NCBI RefSeq assembly: GCF_033807575.1
Contig: NC_084704.1
Coordinates: 33,457,968 to 33,521,967 of the forward strand
Direction of reading: 5' to 3'
Source: Cydia pomonella
Lineage: Eukaryota; Arthropoda; Insecta; Lepidoptera; Tortricidae
DNA: 64,000 nt
The notes below the pieces were generated by a model. It saw nothing but the letters and a program-made list of their open reading frames with translations, was not told the DNA's origin and searched no databases. Position 1 is the first letter of the stretch, and every line of letters starts with the position of its first letter. Shown piece after piece: positions 23,310 to 35,700 of the stretch. The position numbers were made by a program, and so were the translations under genes.

Positions 23310-24491
23310 TGAACTAAAACTGTTGTATATGAATTTATGTACTGTATGTTTGCTTGGCTTATAGTAAGTTACTTGTACACATTTTTTTTTTGTATTTAGG
23401 CTAAGGATCAATATAATATATTAACCGTTGATTATTTGCAGTCTTTCTTTCTTACATTTTACTGAACAGGGCAAGGGAAGAAAACTTGTGATGAAGATGA
23501 TACGAGATGCCGGTTTTCGCGGAATTTACTCGCAGCATACTGCACACATAGATATAACTTCGGAAAGACGGGCCTTACGGGCACCAAGAATGGGGCCAGC
23601 CCACTAGTGAGTACACGAATTCGAGCCAATCGTGCAATCCAACGCGAGTAGTTGCGACCAATCGCACGCGTGAGGCGAACTCATCAACCAATCGCGTTGC
23701 GCCATTCTACTGGTACGTACCAAACGAGAATATTCGGTCGGAATTATATGAACCTATGTCTTTACTTTTGAAATTGTTGACTGCACATGCAGCAAGCGCA
23801 TGCATTGTGTAACCTAGGGTGTAAAAAAAGTTTGCGCGTCGAATTACTGAGCATGTACCAATTAATGAGAGCCATCAGCATAAGTACTAAGTAGCCCGCG
23901 AGATCAGCACGACAAGAGCGAGCTCAAAAAGGACCTCTTAGTTCATAATATGGTTGCCAAATATGAATAGCAATTTTGAAGCCTTTCTCTGGTTATCGAT
24001 TCAGATTCCTTGATTTTCGTTCGATAGAAAAAAAAACGAACATAGGTACGAACCTCATTGCATCACGCATTTAAAAAAAATGTAAAGTATTCTGCACAAA
24101 ACCGACCGTGTCAACGTTCCACATTTTTTTCCCTAGCAATAAAAGAGCGTGCTGTCACTGTCAATGAAATGACAGCAATGACAGATGATTGATAATTGTT
24201 GTTGGCGTTCGTTGTTGGCTTTGGCTTTTCTGAACTGGAATAAAAATTATGTACTATACCTGTACCTTTTTTTTGTGGTTAAGCTGCTGTGTTGTTTGGT
24301 GGGCTACTCTTGCTTATTTAATTATTACCTTGTGTTATTATCATTAAGAGTATTCTGTATATCACTTATTTATTTTGTAATGGAATGGCAACAATTCTTA
24401 TGTCTTTATTTTTCAATTCTGTCTATAATTTGTATCCTTTTTATTTATTTTAGCCATTTTTAAAGAAGAGATTTAGTTAAATTACTAAAAA
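23310..24491. promoter_or_regulatory. Intergenic region Rab3GAP2-MED8 with the MED8 promoter
   Basis: Rab3GAP2 ends at 23309; a weak polyadenylation variant (aatata) lies near 23411. Between 23600 and 23720 are three ccaatc boxes in a GC-rich context (gccaatcgtgc, gaccaatcgcacgcg, accaatcgcgttg), which may be promoter CCAAT boxes or part of a dispersed repeat. 24126-24190 has repeated tgacag motifs. No gene recognised. Confidence 0.4.
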
Positions 24492-27400
24492 ATGCAACGT
24501 GAAGAGAAGCAATTGGAAGTAACTCTTCAAGCAATTCTGAACAGAGTAAACGATTTAAAAACTGCCATCCAGGCACTTATTGCTAAACTTGAAAATGAGT
24601 ATGAAACTATCAACTGGCCAACGTTTCTTGATAACTATGCCATATTATCTGGTCATGTAAGTATTTTTCTTTATATTATTGAATTATTTGTTGATAATTT
24701 GTTGAAATATTTTATTGACTAACCACATAATCCTATTACTTGGTTCATTGTGAAGTAAAATATTATTGTATACATAATTATACTAGTTTACCATCAAACT
24801 TAACAAAGACCACGATTTTGGGATTATGTAACATTCTCAATAATGATTATGATCATTTTATTTTGATCAAAGATAATTGTTTTTACAGTTGACTGGCTTA
24901 AGTAAAATTCTGCAAGCAGAGATGGCTCCATCGTTACGAGCTTTAGTGGTCTTGCCTCTGCAACTGGGATGCGAGAGGGATGAGGCTCTGTCAAGGCTTA
25001 CTGAGGGCAGGGTGCCGGCTTGCACACATGATTTGGTGCCGGATCTGCTGCGAACCAAGCCTGAACCGCAGGCAGAGCAGAGGTTGCAGCAGTTTAATCA
25101 TAAAGCTAGTACACTGAGTTATGACACTGCTCAGGTAAGATTTTATTTTTATTTAGAAGTTACTATCAACCTACCTGCCTTCACATGAGTTACACAAAAT
25201 CATAACAAATTGTGTTTAAGTGTTTTCTTCTTTAAGAATCACTCTATTGTTAAAGTCCGGTTGACAAGTTCAAAATGGTGAAAAATAGAGATGCTACTCC
25301 TAAAAATTTGTGTGAATCCTCATGGGATTTGGAATGATGTATAAAAAAATGTATTTGAAGCGTTAATTAAGCGTTAGTTCGGTTCTTGTCTGTTTTAATT
25401 ATTTTATTTTTTGTCTTTTAATTATTTATATAAGAATTCAAGCCTTGGCAACCCTCTACATCTCTAAGGATAATTTAATATCTTTTTTTTATAATTTATC
25501 TCTGACACTTAGAGACTTATACATCTCTAAAGAATTTTAGTATTTTATGGTTTTATTTTTTTTATCATAGTTTTTTTTGTGTAATTTGACATTTAGAGAC
25601 AGTATACATCTCTAATAAAGTATTTATTATTTCATCGATTCCATATTTGTAATTGTTTTTTTTTTTAATTTTTATTGTTTGTAAAAATGGACATGTAAAA
25701 GGGGCACCTGTGGCCTATTTGCTGAATAAATGTTTGATATTTGATATTTGAATTAGCGCCACAAAAAATTTCAAAAGTTATAGACAAAAAAGGTGGGAAA
25801 AAAGAAGATATTGCTGTTGGAAAGAAATCTTAAAATTAATTTTTTTGCAAGTTAGGCAATTGTTAATGAACAAAATTTTCATGAAATTGGCTGGCTGATG
25901 CCTTTTTATTTGATTGTAAGATTATGACCAACAAAATAAGGTGCCGCAAGAATACCAATTTTTAATGTATGTTTTTTAATTTAGAGTACTCAAATGTACT
26001 CAAAAACGCAATTTGGTAATTAAATTGTGTACATGTGGATACTAGACGAGTTCAACACCAATTTTTTTTCTGATCAAGTTGGTCGATTTGATCCTCCTGT
26101 CTAGGCTGGCCTTAAGACTCATAGAGATATAAGTCACATTATCATTTGAAGATTGGAGATGATGCCTTGAAGAAGTTTATCTGACTTGTCAATACTCGGT
26201 TTTTTATTTCCAGAAACAAGTAGCCCAATTCACAAAAGTCGTTAACCATGTTTGGGAGATTATATCCAAGGGGCGAGAGGATTGGGAAGGGGAATCAATG
26301 AGATCTCAAGGTGAGTATTGTAAATTGTTATTGTTTTATCAAGCAACTGATGGAATACTTTTACTTTTTTAGGGTTCCATAGTCAACTATGCCATGTCGT
26401 CTGTCTGTCTGTCCGAGGCTTTGCTAAGTGGTTGTTAGTGCTAGAAAGCTGAAATTTGGTATGGATATATAAATCTATAAAGCTGACAAAGTCGTACAAT
26501 ACAATCTAAAAATGAAATTTTTTTTAGGGTACCTCCCCTACACGTAAAGTGGGGGTGAATTTTTTTTTTTGCTTCTACCCTACAGTGTGGGATATCGTTG
26601 GAAAGGTCTTTCAAAACTAATAGCGGTCTTCAACAAACATTTTTTGAACATATTCGGACATAATCGCTCCGAAAGAAAAAAAAATGTGTCCCCCTCTCTA
26701 ACTTTTGAACCATAGGTCCAAAAAATATGAAAAAATCGTGGAAGTAGAATTTAAGAATGACATCAAATGAAAACTATAGCGGACATGATCAGTTTAGCTG
26801 TTTTTGAGTTATCGCAAAAAGTTTCCCCTTCATAGTAAAAAGACGTACATCCACAGTTCATCCCTTGGTTAGCAATCTACTATACTTTAAGCTCCAGTTT
26901 AGCCTATTGTGACGGAAAAGTAACTACGGAACCCTACTCTGACCATGGTCCAACATGCTCTTGGCCGGTTTTTATTTATTAATCCAGTGAATTCTGATGC
27001 AAATAGGTACAGTGCTTTTGACGCCATAGCAAAATTTGTAGGGACACCTCATAATCGTATTTCCAAAATAACACTTAACAGACAAAAGGGCATCAAACGG
27101 TACAGTAGTTAAAATTTTAAAAACTTAGGGACGCCTTGTTTTATGGGTCTGTCCCCTTGTGGCTTAAATCTACAACTTTAAACTGACCCTTTTAATCTAC
27201 CTATCACGTCAAGCAAGTGCCGTCCCCTACAGTCACACACTTTTGTGGCTTAGCTCGAAAACTTAAACTTACTTTGCGCCATAAACAGAAAATTCCTGTG
27301 TTGAACAGGCCGCGTAGCCAAAGTGCAAATTTTACTCTAGTGATAGAGATACACAAAGCGATAGAAATTGTCACCTTGGCTAGGCCGGCAGCACAGCTAC

Positions 27401-28304
27401 AATCTTGTGACCGCTACGACTATTTTACGTAACAAAACTGCTAAAATCACTGGGTTGCCTAGGGGTTCATGAGGTTAGCTAGACGCCGCGCGCCGGTTCG
27501 AATCCGGCCTTCGCCACTGATGACGTTCTCAATTTTTAGGGTTCCGTACCCAAACGGTAAAACGGGACCCTATTACTAAGACTTCGCTGTCCGTCCGTCT
27601 GTCTGTCACCAGGCTGTATCTCATAAACCGTGATAGCTAGACAGTTGACATTTTCACAGATGATGTATTTCTGATGCCGCTATAACAACAAATACTAAAA
27701 AGTACGGAACCCTCGGTGGGCGAGTCCGACTCGCAATTATCCGGTTGTTTCTTTAATATATGACATTTATTTCAGTATATTCGCAATAGTGAACTTTATT
27801 AGAGTGTATTAAGCTTTTTTTTGTGTGTGACACTCAAAGGATTCACACGCTCTCAGTAGTTTTTAGAAAGAGCTTTCCGCTTGTGTTGTCCAAAAGTACC
27901 AAAGATTAACTAGTCTGTCAAACAGCTTTGTAGAGATAGGCGCGAAATTATTCTATGGGACGATAATCCTTCGCGCCTACATTTTTTTACATTTGCCGCT
28001 TTTTTTTTTGGGAAATGGCTTGATAGACTATATTTATTTTCCAGGCATGCAACCGACCCACAGCATCGGCGACACGCACGCGCTGGTGACGGCGGTGGGC
28101 ACGGGCAAGGGGCTGCGGCCGGGCATGGCGCCGCTGGGCGGCGTGGGCGTGGGCGTCGGCGTGGGCGTGGGCGCGCTCGGCCCGCGCGGCCCGCCCGGCC
28201 CGCCGCCGCCGCCCGGGCCCCAAGCCCCGGCTATGCCGAAAGCACCTTCCGCGATTAAGACCAATATTAAGGCGGCTAATCAGATACATCCATATCAGCG
28301 ATAG
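24492..28304 (+). CDS. MED8: Mediator of RNA polymerase II transcription subunit 8 (MED8)
   Basis: Exons 24492-24656, 24889-25134, 26214-26310 and 28045-28304, all GT...AG with matching phases, giving 255 aa (human MED8 about 268). Seen: start MQREEKQLE, the N-terminal helices with LENEYETINWPTFLDNYAIL, then RDEALSRLTEGRVP, LLRTKPEP, a GTGKGLRPG motif, a Gly/Val then Gly/Pro low-complexity stretch, and the conserved end IKTNIKAANQIHPYQR. MED8 belongs to the Mediator head module and links gene-specific activators to RNA polymerase II in the nucleus. The last exon is far more GC-rich than the first. AATAAA lies at 28352-28357. Intron 3 is loaded with repeats. Confidence 0.92.
25440..25765 (+). 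mobile_element. Probable LINE 3' tail in MED8 intron 2
   Basis: Imperfect 'acatctctaa' repeats (25455-25620) are followed by 'ggggcacctgtggcctattt', an AATAAA and short 'tttgatatttgatat' repeats. This is the usual ending of Jockey-type lepidopteran LINEs. No coding part remains. Confidence 0.45.
26365..26965 (-). mobile_element. Non-autonomous 'ggttccgtacc / acggaaccc' element
   Basis: Starts 'ttagggttccatagtcaact' with 'gtctgtctgtctgtccg' just inside, and ends 'ctacggaaccctactctgac' plus 'cttggccggtttttatt'. This is a widespread lepidopteran element class (resembling Lep1-type non-autonomous Helitrons; naming is from memory). Lies in MED8 intron 3. Confidence 0.55.
27440..27745. mobile_element. 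tRNA-like SINE head followed by a 'ggttccgtacc' element
   Basis: 27455-27520 has a tRNA-like B box (ggttcgaatcc) in 'cgccggttcgaatccggcc'. 27535-27745 begins 'ttagggttccgtacccaaac', contains the gtccgtctgtctgtcacc motif, and ends 'gtacggaaccctcggtgggc' plus 'gagtccgactcgc'. Same element class as 51860-52340, opposite orientation. Not a functional tRNA gene. Confidence 0.6.
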
Positions 28305-28731
28305 AGCTAATTTTTATTCTTATTATTATTATAATGTAAGAGTATTTAGTTAATAAATAAATATATTTGGATTTGCATTGCATTCCTTCTTTTATTTTAT
28401 TTAACCTTCCCAAAACCGAGAAACTTGATGACTTGTACCCTGTCAGCAATAGTCACAGGCTGACAGCCAAAATAGGGAGCGCACATACGTCGGAAATCCC
28501 GATTTAGGCGGCCAAAAGTCAACTTTCTAAAAGTAGGCTTATCGCAAAACTAATTGGCTCTCGAAAAACACCACACTATCACGGATTTAATCCCACCCCA
28601 TTCGTTATATACGAGGTTCTCGAAACTCGGTCATCACACTCGTTGCACACGCAGTTCATAACACTCTTATCCGAAGCAAACATTTCTAAGTCATTATTTA
28701 TTTCTGTGGAGTTTTTTTGTGAGTGAAAGTG
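28305..28731. promoter_or_regulatory. MED8 3' UTR and promoter of the small downstream gene
   Basis: The MED8 poly(A) signal is at 28352. A region of mixed composition leads to the ATG at 28732, with a pyrimidine-rich 'catcacactcgttgcacacg' stretch at about 28632-28652. No further gene seen. Confidence 0.45.
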
Positions 28732-29453
28732 ATGGATATCAAAAACACAGGTAAGTTTCTTTTATTTTAATCTATTTTGAATTATAAATATTTATTTAAT
28801 GATACATATATAGCCCACTAAACATTACCCTTTTCGTAATTAAAATTTTGAGTATTTTTTGTATTCAATAGTGAATATACTATACTTCCGAGCTCGTCCG
28901 AGTATTTTTTTTATGGCATTCTATAAAACAAGTCTTTATTTATATATCCTGAAAAAATTGGGGAGCACTTTTGAGCACTTTTTAAAATATCGAGTTTCAA
29001 AAAAAATCACGATATAACAAATTATTACGTTGTTTTTTTCAATACTGTTAAAATGGCTTTTCTGTTGTTATAGGTTCAGCAAATACCTCGGGTGTAAAAG
29101 TTGTGACTCGAAAATATCTGTTTGACAAGATGAATGAACCAAAATTCCAGTCAATAACAGAAAAAATTTACTTCTTGGAAAATTATCTCCTTATATGCTC
29201 AAGTGACGCAGACAAAGAAAAACAGGCTATGAAGCATAAATTTTCACATTTTAAATCAGAATTTAAAAAGAAATGGACTAAGTCACGTCGTATAGTGGAA
29301 AAAATTCTGACAACCAATGGATCTTGGTTGGAAGGAACATTTGAAATATCGATTAAAACTCATTGCAGGCGCGGTCTGCCGTCCAAATCGTTCAGTGATT
29401 CTAGTGAAAGAACAAAACACAGGAAAACTGATAACTTCCTCCACTGTAAATAA
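28732..29453 (+). CDS. Small two-exon gene of unknown function
   Basis: Exon 1 28732-28750 encodes MDIKNT; intron with donor gtaagt and acceptor ttgttatag; exon 2 29074-29453. The frames join (phase 1) to give 132 aa. Seen: TRKYLFDKMNEPKFQSITEK, a Lys-rich middle (FKSEFKKKWTKSRRIVEK) and a basic RRGLPSKSFSDSSERTKHRK motif near the C-terminus. I have an impression of a multi-copy family of uncharacterised insect proteins with a G.PSKSF.(D/E)SS.R(S/T)K motif, but I do not know a function. The stop follows soon after the motif, so the protein may be truncated. AATAAA at 29838-29843 supports a transcript. Basic, possibly nucleic-acid-binding (inference). Confidence 0.55.
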
Positions 29454-30737
29454 AGAAGTTATAGATCTAAAGTTAATAAAGCGGATTCGAATGAAACAGA
29501 TCGCCTTACTCCGCAACAAGCACTGACTTAGCAGTATGAGAAAGAAAATTCGCGTTAAATCATTTCTGCAAGAAACTATGCAGCTATTGATTTCTGCTGA
29601 GCCACATATAGCGAGAGCTGCCGCAGCGCAGAGCGAGGAATGCTTCCAAAGCAATAAAGATGATTTTTCTTTAAGATACGATGATGATTAATATTGTTTG
29701 TATGAACCTTTGTATACACATAAACGTAATAGTATTAGATGCGAACCTATGTGTACTTCTATGACTTTCTGTAATGTGTTACTTGTATACCTAAATATAT
29801 ATAGTAGATATTATATTATTTACATATAATGGAAGATAATAAAATATATCAATACCCAACTTAACATTGTATTATTCATAAATATATAAAATATTTAAGC
29901 TAAGAGGAGCCCTGCAATGTGAAAAAAACTGAAATAACTGAAAAATGGCCATAATATAAATAATAATAATATTAATTATATAAAACTACATTTTCTTACA
30001 TCAAAATCGTGTTTAAAATGCAAAAATGTAATAAAATATTTTTGGCCGCCTAAATCGTCATTTTCGACCTATGTGGAGCGTGCACAGGCACAGCAGCAGT
30101 GGCAGGCAGGCAGGTAGGGTGCACTATAGGAGGCAGCACAGGAGCAGTCAGATTTTTGGCGCGAGGCGTAAATGTGATGTTTATTGTTCCAATGTAGCCC
30201 ACAAGATGGCAGAACCTACTATGCATTAGAACACACGTGACGTGTAAATTTACACGTTTATTGTTCCGATTCAGGCCAAAAGATGGCAGACCCTCCAACG
30301 CGCACGGTCCCTATAGGTGACACATGTTTTTGTTACTATAAGGTATAGACACCTCTTTGCTTCAGGAATAAAGATGTGTTGACGTGCGATATATTTGGTT
30401 CATTGGTATGCGACTATCTAATTCATTTCATGCTAACTATAATTTGATTTAGTGATAGAAAGACTGTAGAGTATATTGGCAGAGGGAGGATTGCTGAAAC
30501 TGTCCTCTAAAAACTGGCGCTTAACCAAAACTCGGTAATTACTACCACAAATTTAGAACTATAGTGAACCGTACTAGTAACAATATGAGGTTGATTTTTG
30601 TTTATTTTTATGCTAGTCACCCCGCATCACAGAATACAATACTCACAACGAATGCCATAGCATGCTTTATGGAAATCTCCCGCACCCCGCATACGGGCCC
30701 TATCGACCAATAAAACTGAGCCTTAGAACTTGAGATA
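29454..30737. other. 3' region of the small gene and intergenic repeats
   Basis: After the stop, frames near 29460-29690 look faintly coding-like but are interrupted. 30055-30305 is less AT-rich and contains a diverged direct repeat: 'tttattgttccaatgtagcc' with 'aagatggcagaacct' (about 30179-30218), and 'tttattgttccgattcaggc' with 'aagatggcagaccct' (about 30257-30295). A short palindrome, gtgtaaatttacac (30242-30255), lies between them. No gene recognised. Confidence 0.4.
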
Positions 30738-31184
30738 CTTCGCAATCGTATCCTCCCCCTCCTCCTTGCATCGGTTTCCTCATCACTGAGGGTCGTGGCC
30801 ACTTCTATGGAACAGCTTCTCTTTGACAATTTGCTGCCACCTTTTTCTGTCTGTCGCTGAATGCAGGGCACCGTGGAGCGTCACATCAAGGGCTGAGCGA
30901 ATTTGGTCTGTCCACCTCATTGGGCTCCTGCGTCTCGGCTTATCGCCTTCGATTTTACCAGTGATCACCAGCTTTTCCAGGTTATCACTGTCTTTCCTGG
31001 CAATGTGGCCAAAATACACAAGCACTTTGCGTAAGCAGATAGTAGACAGCCTGGTTGTGATGTTCAGTTCATCCAGGATAGATGCATTAGTGCGGCGTGC
31101 TGTCCAGTGTATATTCAGCATCCTCCTCCAACACCACATCTCAAAGGCATCGATTCGGTTACGGTCAGCTTCGCAATCGTATCC
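30738..31184 (-). mobile_element. 5'-truncated RTE-like LINE with a perfect 16-bp target-site duplication
   Basis: The minus strand from 31139 to 30783 encodes the C-terminus of a lepidopteran 'endonuclease-reverse transcriptase': MWCWRRMLNIHWTARRTNAS, LSTICLRKVLVYFGHIARKD, RRRSPMRWTDQIRSAL and RKRWQQIVKEKL. The 16-mer cttcgcaatcgtatcc is present at 30738-30753 and again at 31169-31184. It flanks the insertion exactly, the normal footprint of target-primed reverse transcription. It sits at the 5' side of, or within, an older plus-strand LINE. Confidence 0.9.
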
Positions 31185-32100
31185 GCATACGACAATACAT
31201 ATAGAATCAATATGTACAAAGTTGGATCGGTTTGTATACGCATTAAGGAGATAGAGAAAAACTGTTTCTACACAAGCTGCTATGACAGCCTACTATGGAT
31301 ATGTGTCGTCGACATTAAACTACGGTCTCTTAATATGGGGAAATTCTGTGCATGTTGATAGGGCCTTTAAACTACAAAAAAAGTGCGTACGTGCAATTAC
31401 AAATGCGTGGTACACAGATAGTTGCAAACCTATTTTTAAATAACACAATATTCTACCTTTGGCGTGCATGTACATTAAAAAAGTTTGCATCTTTGTAAAG
31501 ACTCATATGGAGTATTTTAAGTTGCGCTCAGTCATGTTTAAAGGAAACCAAAGAGCTCAATAGAGGACCCTTCTGGATCAGCCTCCCTGCCGTGCGGATT
31601 CATGAGACTACCCCCAAATAATAAAAAAAAAATAGTTTATTTTAGGTTAAGTTTTTATTACAAAATGTTTTGTCTTATGTACATAAGTGTTCAAAAATCG
31701 AAAAAAAAAAAACAAATAAAAATATTTTTTTTTGGCTAATTTCACAAAAAGTCATATAACATTTTTTGCTTCTGTTGACATTAGGAATGCACCGTTAAAA
31801 TTTCTCGCAATGCTCACGGGCACCTTGTATAAACGGAATGTCTATAATACTTGCATAGAAATTATTAATAAACTACCTGATAGTATCAAGCTGTTGCACG
31901 ATTTAGATTTTAAGAATATATTAACTAAGTGGCTTCAAGAACATAGTTTTTATTCAATGAAGGAATATATGAATATGTCATATTAACATATAGGGATTAG
32001 AATAAGTACATTTTAACATTTGCATGCTGTTTCGGCTTAATATTGTGTCAATATTTAATGTAACACATTGTACCTACGTATTCTTGCAAATAAACGCTTC
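31185..32100 (+). mobile_element. Degenerate CR1/Jockey-like LINE 3' half
   Basis: Broken frames read KLDRFVYALRRLRKTVSTQA, AYYGYVSSTLNYGLLIWGNS, FKLQKKCVRAITNAWYTDSC (about 31215-31430). An AT-rich insertion interrupts the frame, and the C-terminal INKLPDSIKLL...KWLQEHSFYS ends with a stop at 31984-31986. A terminal AATAAA lies near 32090. Several stops and frameshifts show it is inactive. It ends downstream of the CCT4 3' end, in opposite orientation. Confidence 0.75.
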
Positions 32101-32119
32101 TTTCTTTTTTCACACTTTC

Positions 32120-32715
32120 TTTCTTTTCAAAGTGTCAACCGTTGTTGACAGTTTGTGGTATGTACGTGCAATATTAGTAACGTAAAGTATAATTCACAAA
32201 ATTGAGTCTGTTGGCAGCGTTTGTCGCCCTGAGGCCTTGTTGGCTCTTAAAAGGTTCTGTAGCGTAAAGTTGGGTAGGTGAAATAAACACGTCAATTGAA
32301 TTAATACTTTTATTTTTAAATATTAATTTATTGCAAGTTGTGTAAAGTCCTCTAATTCGGGAACTTGAATTATTTGTAGCTAGTACCATAAAGAATACAA
32401 AAATAAATATATGCGAGATAGTTCCCTTAAAGTTATCCCAATGCGAGAACAATACAATGTATGAAAACAATCTCGAACATAAGTACTTGTGACTAATATT
32501 TAGAAACTTAATTTCAAGTTCCAATTGCTGGTTACATAAAAATTGTTGTTCCAAGCAGTAAACGAGATGAAAAGTCATTAATTCTGAATTAGTAGGTAAT
32601 AATATAAACACTTAATGTGAACATACATAAATGCCATCCTGTGACGAAAATTAAAACAAGCATCTATCGAAGCTAAGGGGATTAAAACTAATACTTTGTG
32701 AATAGCGTAGGCACT
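32120..32715 (-). other. CCT4 3' UTR region
   Basis: AT-rich sequence after the CCT4 stop. Minus-strand AATAAA signals at 32332-32327 and 32314-32309 are about 380-400 nt from the stop. An open frame at 32174-32611 on the same strand shows no family resemblance and is taken as UTR. Confidence 0.5.
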
Positions 32716-35700
32716 TCAGTTCATAGTATTTACCTGAAAAGAAAAACAACATTAGCACACTGGTAATGAAAGAATTTACAGGGAGATTTTATCAAACTAA
32801 CATTTGCAACGATATAATTTCGACCAGCATAAAACACGAAGAATTTAGTATATTTCTGTTCCTATTCCTATCGCGGATAATTATATTGGTGTCTCGCTCG
32901 CGTGTCAATAGATTATAGATTTAAAAAAAAAAAAACACCTTTTTATATTTAAATTGTTATCTTGCACTTTCATAAAAAAATACTCTTCTTCAAATTGATC
33001 ATAAAAATGTAAATATTTTTTTTTTCCATTATGCTTGTTAAATTGGGAAGTTCTTCATTATGATGCAACTCAAAAAAAAAATCCTACCATTATTGTGGTG
33101 TTTTAGCGGACGGGAAATTACTCGTATTACTGTATTGTTTTTTACTTTTTTGAAATAAGTACTAAGAAAAACGCAAACATCCATTTAGCCGTGGGCTGCG
33201 TCTACACGACCCGGTCAGCATCATTTCAATTATAGGATAGAGTGAGATAGTAAGATAAAGGACCTTGCATGTCTCGTTCTTACGAGATCGTCGTGCATGA
33301 TCGTGCAAATACTGCTTAATAAAATCAAAGACTATATAACTTTTACAGTACATATGGGGCTACTTTATAGCACTAGTGCGAGAAGTAGCATATTACGTTA
33401 CTGTGTCGAACATTTAAAGGGCCATATGTACTGTAAAACGTTGTACGATACATGTGCGAATAGGTAATTCGCAACTCGTGTCGATTTAAAACACTCCCTT
33501 CGGTCGTGTTTTAATTTATCGCCACTCGTTTCGAATTTCCTATTTTTCGCACTTGTATCGTAATGTACTATTATATTTATTAAAGATCTCATTAGGCTAA
33601 AGATCTTTTTTAAAGATCTCATACAGAGCGAGCAGCCTCGCGTGGAAAATTCCTCGCGCGGCCGCATGCTCGTGTAACTTTTGCTTCAGCACGTCTGCCT
33701 CACCCTCGTCTGCGTCACTCAGTCAGCTGTTCATAATGGCGCCGTACGTATTAGGCGGGTCCACACAGAGCGAACATAAGCGGCGGCGTGCTCAGGTGAG
33801 GAAAACGCGCGCGCCGCCTCGGCCGAGGCACTACACTGGCCGGTTTGTGCGCGAGGAAATTGCCTCGCGCGTATGCTCGCTCTATGTGGACCCGCCTATT
33901 CGATATATATATTGCACAATTATATTGAATGGTACTGAATGGCAGAATAAGTTGATTAAGTTGTGCCTTTAACTTTTTAATAATGAAAGGGAAATTGTTT
34001 TTAATGTGAAATTATGATTATTTTACCTTATTTCTTCGCATGTTTGGAGAAAAACCCCATATATGCCTCGGCAGGAACAGCAATGCGTGGATTCGTCTTC
34101 TTTACCGAAATCGAAACTCATCCACGAATTGCTCTTTCCCGGCCTATGCAATAATGTACTCTATAGGGTTCAGTCAGTTACACTCACAATGTCGTCGATC
34201 TTGAGTATGGCGCGCACGGTCTCGGTGGCGAGCGCGAGCGCCGAGGCGGTGACGTGGAGCGGCTGCAGCACGTGCTCCTGGCGCATGTCGGTGACGCGGC
34301 CGTCTGTTGCTGTCTCTATAGGGTTCAGTCAGTTACACTCACAATGTCGTCGATCTTGAGTATGGCGCGCACGGTCTCGGTGGCGAGCGCGAGCGCCGAG
34401 GCGGTGACGTGGAGCGGCTGCAGCACGTGCTCCTGGCGCATGTCGGTGACGCGGCCGTCTGTTGCTGTCTCTATAGGGTTCAGTCAGTTACACTCACAAT
34501 GTCGTCGATCTTGAGTATGGCGCGCACGGTCTCGGTGGCGAGCGCGAGCGCCGAGGCGGTGACGTGGAGCGGCTGCAGCACGTGCTCCTGGCGCATGTCG
34601 GTGACGCGGCCGTCTGTTGCTGTCTCTATAGGGTTCAGTCAGTTACACTCACAATGTCGTCGATCTTGAGTATGGCGCGCACGGTCTCGGTGGCGAGCGC
34701 GAGCGCCGAGGCGGTGACGTGGAGCGGCTGCAGCACGTGCTCCTGGCGCATGTCGGTGACGCGGCCGTCTGTTGCTGTCTCTATAGGGTTCAGTCAGTTA
34801 CACTCACAATGTCGTCGATCTTGAGTATGGCGCGCACGGTCTCGGTGGCGAGCGCGAGCGCCGAGGCGGTGACGTGGAGCGGCTGCAGCACGTGCTCCTG
34901 GCGCATGTCGGTGACGCGGCCGTCTGTTGCTGTCTCTATAGGGTTCAGTCAGTTACACTCACAATGTCGTCGATCTTGAGTATGGCGCGCACGGTCTCGG
35001 TGGCGAGCGCGAGCGCCGAGGCGGTGACGTGGAGCGGCTGCAGCACGTGCTCCTGGCGCATGTCGGTGACGCGGCCGTCTGTTGCTGTCTCTATAGGGTT
35101 CAGTCAGTTACACTCACAATGTCGTCGATCTTGAGTATGGCGCGCACGGTCTCGGTGGCGAGCGCGAGCGCCGAGGCGGTGACGTGGAGCGGCTGCAGCA
35201 CGTGCTCCTGGCGCATGTCGGTGACGCGGCCGTCTGTTGCTGTCTCTATAGGGTTCAGTCAGTTACACTCACAATGTCGTCGATCTTGAGTATGGCGCGC
35301 ACGGTCTCGGTGGCGAGCGCGAGCGCCGAGGCGGTGACGTGGAGCGGCTGCAGCACGTGCTCCTGGCGCATGTCGGTGACGCGGCCGTCTGTTGCTGTCT
35401 CTATAGGGTTCAGTCAGTTACACTCACAATGTCGTCGATCTTGAGTATGGCGCGCACGGTCTCGGTGGCGAGCGCGAGCGCCGAGGCGGTGACGTGGAGC
35501 GGCTGCAGCACGTGCTCCTGGCGCATGTCGGTGACGCGGCCGTCTGTTGCTGTCTCTATAGGGTTCAGTCAGTTACACTCACAATGTCGTCGATCTTGAG
35601 TATGGCGCGCACGGTCTCGGTGGCGAGCGCGAGCGCCGAGGCGGTGACGTGGAGCGGCTGCAGCACGTGCTCCTGGCGCATGTCGGTGACGCGGCCGTCT

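Noticed and set aside
24185..24463. A hydrophobic 92-residue protein upstream of MED8.
   Set aside because: T-rich sequence gives a Leu/Phe/Tyr-rich frame by composition; no start context or family.
27993..28304. An independent 103-residue protein starting at 27993.
   Set aside because: Its start lies in intron; from 28045 it is the last exon of MED8, confirmed by the IKTNIK...HPYQR ending.
32174..32611. A 145-residue minus-strand protein.
   Set aside because: It lies in the CCT4 3' UTR between its stop and poly(A) signals, is AT-rich and shows no recognisable motif.
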